From: Xanthobacter autotrophicus
GTDB taxonomy: Bacteria > Pseudomonadota > Alphaproteobacteria > Rhizobiales > Xanthobacteraceae
Assembly: GCF_029991245.1 (NCBI RefSeq)
Contig: NZ_JAIVFO010000022.1
Span: 1 to 40,961, forward strand
DNA length: 40,961 nt
Reading direction: 5' to 3'
The notes beneath the pieces were generated by a model. That model saw nothing but the letters and a program-made list of their open reading frames with translations. It made no database searches and was not told the origin of the DNA. Shown here piece by piece: positions 40,263 to 40,961 of the stretch. Made by a program: the position numbers and the translations under genes. Within the stretch, counting starts at the first letter, position 1. Every line of letters begins with the position of its first letter.

Positions 40263-40961
40263 GAGCGGAACAGCCTCGTGTACTGGGTTTCGTGGCGGAA
40301 GCTGCCGAGGTCGGCGCGGAAGGTGGCGCTGCCGAGATCGTCGAGGGTGAGCGCGGGTATTTCCGCGGCCAGCGCGTGAACCGTGGGGACAAGCCGCGCC
40401 ACCACGCGGGTGCCCGCGGTCTGCCCGATGGGTGCAAGGCGCACGGCGGCGGAGACGAGATTCTGCACGCTCGCCAGCAGGAAGGCTTCCAGCGTGGGCG
40501 CCAGCGGCAGGCCATGGGCGCCGGCGGCGAGCCCCACCGCAACGGGATAGGCCACTTCGCCCACGAGCGCGGACGCGCAGCTTTCGAAGCTCGGCGCAGG
40601 CCAGGCCGCACGCACCGCATCCAGGAAGGAGCGGCCCTGCTGGCAGGTCTCCAGCCGCAGTTCGGCGGACGGGGCGAGCGCCACCGCAAGGGCATTCACC
40701 TCCGCCAGCGCTGCCCCATCCCCGCCCGCGGCGGCGCGGTGGGCATGGGCGGCGAGGATGGCGTCGGACCGCCCGAATCCCAAAGCGAGCAGATCGCCCA
40801 GGAAGGCGCCGAGGCTCTCCTCGTCCCGGATATCCCCAGCCTCCACCGCCCATTCGAGGGTGTGGGAATAGGCATAGGCCCCCACGGGGAAGGACGGGGT
40901 GAGCCAGGCGAACAGGGGCAGGAGGCTGACGGGCGCGGGAGCGTCGGGTCCCTCCCCCTCC
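40259..40961 (-). CDS. ureF: urease accessory protein UreF (partial, start beyond window)
   Basis: The frame is open to the window edge and contains the UreF marks [23 protein letters not shown] and [13 protein letters not shown]; the terminal basic motif is the part that contacts UreG in the family. The true start lies to the right of 40961. A start at 40885 would remove the conserved region before GAYAYSH and is therefore wrong. UreF activates the UreG GTPase cycle and tunnels nickel to apo-urease. ureE and the structural genes are expected further right. Confidence 0.94.

Overview
The window looks like chromosome of a high-GC alphaproteobacterium of the order Hyphomicrobiales, most likely near Xanthobacteraceae. 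This is inferred from the protein families and gene neighbourhoods (tandem cold-shock-domain protein beside DUF192, DUF3141 beside FabI, MaoC-Pta and AckA, NodT-family efflux lipoprotein) and from a rhizobial-type intergenic repeat at 35936-36042. No species can be named from the sequence alone.

Region by region: 1-4148 is core genome: a split chromate transporter, a tandem cold-shock-domain gene coupled to a secreted DUF192 gene, a Sir2 deacylase and a glyoxalase. tRNA-Glu(UUC) at 4149-4223 is the left boundary of an integrated element. The last 48 bp of the tRNA (4177-4224) recur at 15194-15241, which defines an 11,017-bp unit. All recognisable genes inside are on the minus strand: tyrosine integrase, AlpA-like regulator, helix-turn-helix protein, terminase-small-subunit-like protein, several small phage-type genes, a four-reading-frame operon of XRE-ASCH, PIN-GNAT plus a frameshifted ASCH/EVE-like tail, and a P-loop kinase-like protein, then two small unknown genes and a PD-(D/E)XK nuclease-like gene. 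There is no portal, large terminase, major capsid or tail gene. The set resembles a phage satellite (PICI-like) carrying defence-type cargo.

15242-25131 returns to core metabolism, all on the minus strand: FabI, a MaoC-phosphotransacetylase fusion, acetate kinase, a two-subunit CoA transferase and a (p)ppGpp-hydrolase-like HD protein form one tightly packed operon. An alpha/beta hydrolase and a DUF3141 (PHA-synthase-like) protein lie upstream. Together they suggest interconversion of short-chain acyl-CoA, acyl-phosphate and hydroxyacyl compounds, perhaps linked to polyhydroxyalkanoate.

25798-34858 is a complete MdtABC-like tripartite RND efflux operon (adaptor, two different permeases, outer-membrane lipoprotein). 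35052-38087 holds a queuosine-precursor-type transporter and two RNA methyltransferases. 38317-39571 holds two related exported proteins of unknown function, and 39627-40961 holds ureG and the start-less 3' part of ureF, the edge of a urease cluster continuing to the right.
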